From NCBI GenBank assembly GCA_964036045.1, contig OZ038381.1, forward strand, positions 140,961,596-141,025,595: 64,000 bases of DNA, read 5' to 3'. Source of the DNA: Eutreptiella sp. 'Long Island Sound 2002' (taxonomy: Eukaryota; Euglenozoa; Euglenophyceae; Eutreptiales; Eutreptiaceae). The position numbers and the translations under genes are program-made. The notes below the pieces were generated by a model. That model was not told the DNA's origin. It saw only the letters and a program-made list of their open reading frames with translations, and ran no database searches. Each line of letters begins with the position of its first letter. The first letter of the stretch is position 1. Shown piece after piece: positions 62,972-64,000 of this stretch.

Positions 62972-64000
62972 ATGCCCGGCAAGAAAAAACCAGCGAAGAA
63001 AAAGGTGGCGAGGTAGGTCTCCGTGCCTCCCGCCGACGCCGGGGCTGTGGCAAAGAGGGCGCCAAGGACAAGTGTGGGTCAAGACGTGGCGGAGGGAGAC
63101 TTGGATTTGGAGGAGGAGGAAGAGGAGGAGGATGAGGTGGCGGCCGAAGGCAATAGCCCCGCCGAGATTCTGAAGCGGGCCTTGGAGGTTGGGTTGTTGG
63201 AGGAGGATGAATTGGTGGAGCGTTGGTTCACGGACACTGGTGAGGCAGGAGATCCTGCTCACGGTGTTCATGGTGTTGTTGTTGTTCGTTTAGCGTTGGG
63301 TGAGGAAGACAGAATAGCCAAGTTCATGGCAAGATCTTTTCCTTCTGGATGTGAATGCGCAAGCACTAGGTGTTATTGCTGTTGTTGATAGTCGTTCCGT
63401 TCTTGCATGGCCCAATGCCGATGCAATGCCCCACACCCTTCTCCCTGCTGCTTAGTATGAGTTTCTGGGTGAGCGTTTGCTCAAGGTTTCCATTAGTTTG
63501 AGTGTTGGTGAGCGTGACGCACTTTTCACAACTATGAATGTGTCCTTGCGTAAGAGAGTTGCCAAGACTCTTACCCCCAAAAATGTGGTGCTCACTGATG
63601 GTACCCTTTTCCCCAGTCCCGTTGCCAGTGAGGTGGATAGCATTTGTCGCACGGACTCCTTTGTGCGGTACATAGGTTGTGCATCAGATGAATGGAATGA
63701 GCATGGCCCCATTCAATGCGTGCCCCCACCCCTTTTGGTAAATTACCACCCCGATTGCTCAACGCCGTATGTGTATGCAAGCGCAGCAGAATTTTTTGCA
63801 TTCGGTTACGGTGCACCCACGCCATTTTTTTGTGATATGCCCTTGCCCTCAAACCAAATGCTTCCGGACGCACCCGTTGAAAATGTGCATGGGGTTGCAC
63901 ATGCCGTTTAATTCATTGAACGGCATTCGTTTGATGCTGTTATTGGCGAAGCTATTTTAAACTTTGACATGGCCCCCTGTTATTGGGAGTTGATTACGTT
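62972..64000 (+). pseudogene. Gene fragment of unknown function running off the window
   Basis: From ATG 62972 it reads MPGKKKPAKKKVAR (a nuclear-localisation-like basic start), TAG at 63014-63016, then in the same frame PPADAGAVAKRAP and an acidic run (DLEEEEEEED) to SPAEILKRALEVGL. Between about 63300 and 63345 the sense moves to the next frame (LLDVNAQALGVIAVVDSRSV). That frame has TAG at 63453-63455 and TAA at 63909-63911, each followed by coding-like sequence (YEFLGERLLKVSISLS; FIERHSFDAVIGEAILN) to the window end. No family is recognised. Decay of a dispersed element is the simplest reading; a short intron around 63014 or 63340 is the alternative (AG|GTAGGT at 63011-63018 resembles a donor). 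Confidence 0.5.

Noticed and set aside
15938-64000. A nonstandard genetic code in which TAA and TAG encode glutamine
   Set aside because: In-frame TAA/TAG in continuing frames suggested it. However, the long intact ORFs (Penelope RT, gag, pol) spell their many glutamines only with CAA/CAG, TGA also occurs as an in-frame stop, and paralogue comparison shows a CGA-to-TGA change. Decay is simpler.
1-64000. CRISPR arrays, bacterial promoters or riboswitches
   Set aside because: The direct repeats are contiguous satellites without unique spacers, and nothing in the window is prokaryotic.

Overview
The window looks like nuclear DNA from a eukaryote. It holds a chromodomain-type LTR retrotransposon, a Penelope-like retroelement, a second decayed Gypsy-like element and several kilobases of tandem minisatellites. 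I see no bacterial operon, Shine-Dalgarno pattern or other prokaryotic hallmark. The retroelement types and a plausible initiator-tRNA-like primer-binding site would suit a green or streptophyte alga, but the sequence alone does not settle the organism. Most of the window is repetitive accessory DNA, much of it very GC-rich with long C or G runs; three blocks have a more balanced base composition (both LTRs, 27.7-30.0 kb, and 54.9-64 kb).

Layout. 0.4-4.1 kb (minus): a broken gene for a large CCCH zinc-finger protein of unknown function. 4.1-6.5 kb: a tandem array of about 210-bp units. 6.48-23.64 kb: a 17.2-kb chromovirus (Ty3/Gypsy) on the minus strand with 2.94-kb LTRs that begin and end TG...CA; it was inserted into the array, which resumes at 23.64 kb. 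24.0-24.9 kb: a truncated copy of a gene block seen again at 33.85-36 kb, ending exactly at an (AGGT)6 microsatellite. 27.66-29.99 kb: a Penelope-like element with a 604-codon reverse-transcriptase ORF and a hammerhead-like ribozyme core downstream; two catalytic positions of the RT look substituted. 30-33.8 kb (minus): a broken gene with a Ulp1/C48-like protease region followed by a proline-rich tail. 33.85-38 kb (plus): several broken ORFs of unknown function. 38-40.6 kb: C-rich degenerate repeats.

40.96-45.3 kb: a 60-bp minisatellite of about 60 units, followed by a short inverted block of the same unit. 45.3-53.7 kb: GC-rich repeats and an 890-bp direct duplication 5.3 kb apart. 53.7-54.9 kb (minus): a paralogue of the tail of the 30-kb gene. 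55-61.4 kb (minus): a 3'-truncated, decayed Gypsy-like element. 62.8 kb: a strong inverted repeat. 63-64 kb (plus): a gene fragment running off the window with in-frame stops and one frame change.

A theme runs through the window. Reading frames that are clearly coding in character are interrupted by (a) single-base indels, several in C or G homopolymers, and (b) in-frame stops that mostly look like C-to-T changes of CAA, CAG or CGA. In one case two paralogous copies in the window show CGA against TGA directly. This points to mobile and dispersed sequences that are methylated and decaying, possibly with some assembly indels, rather than to active host genes.
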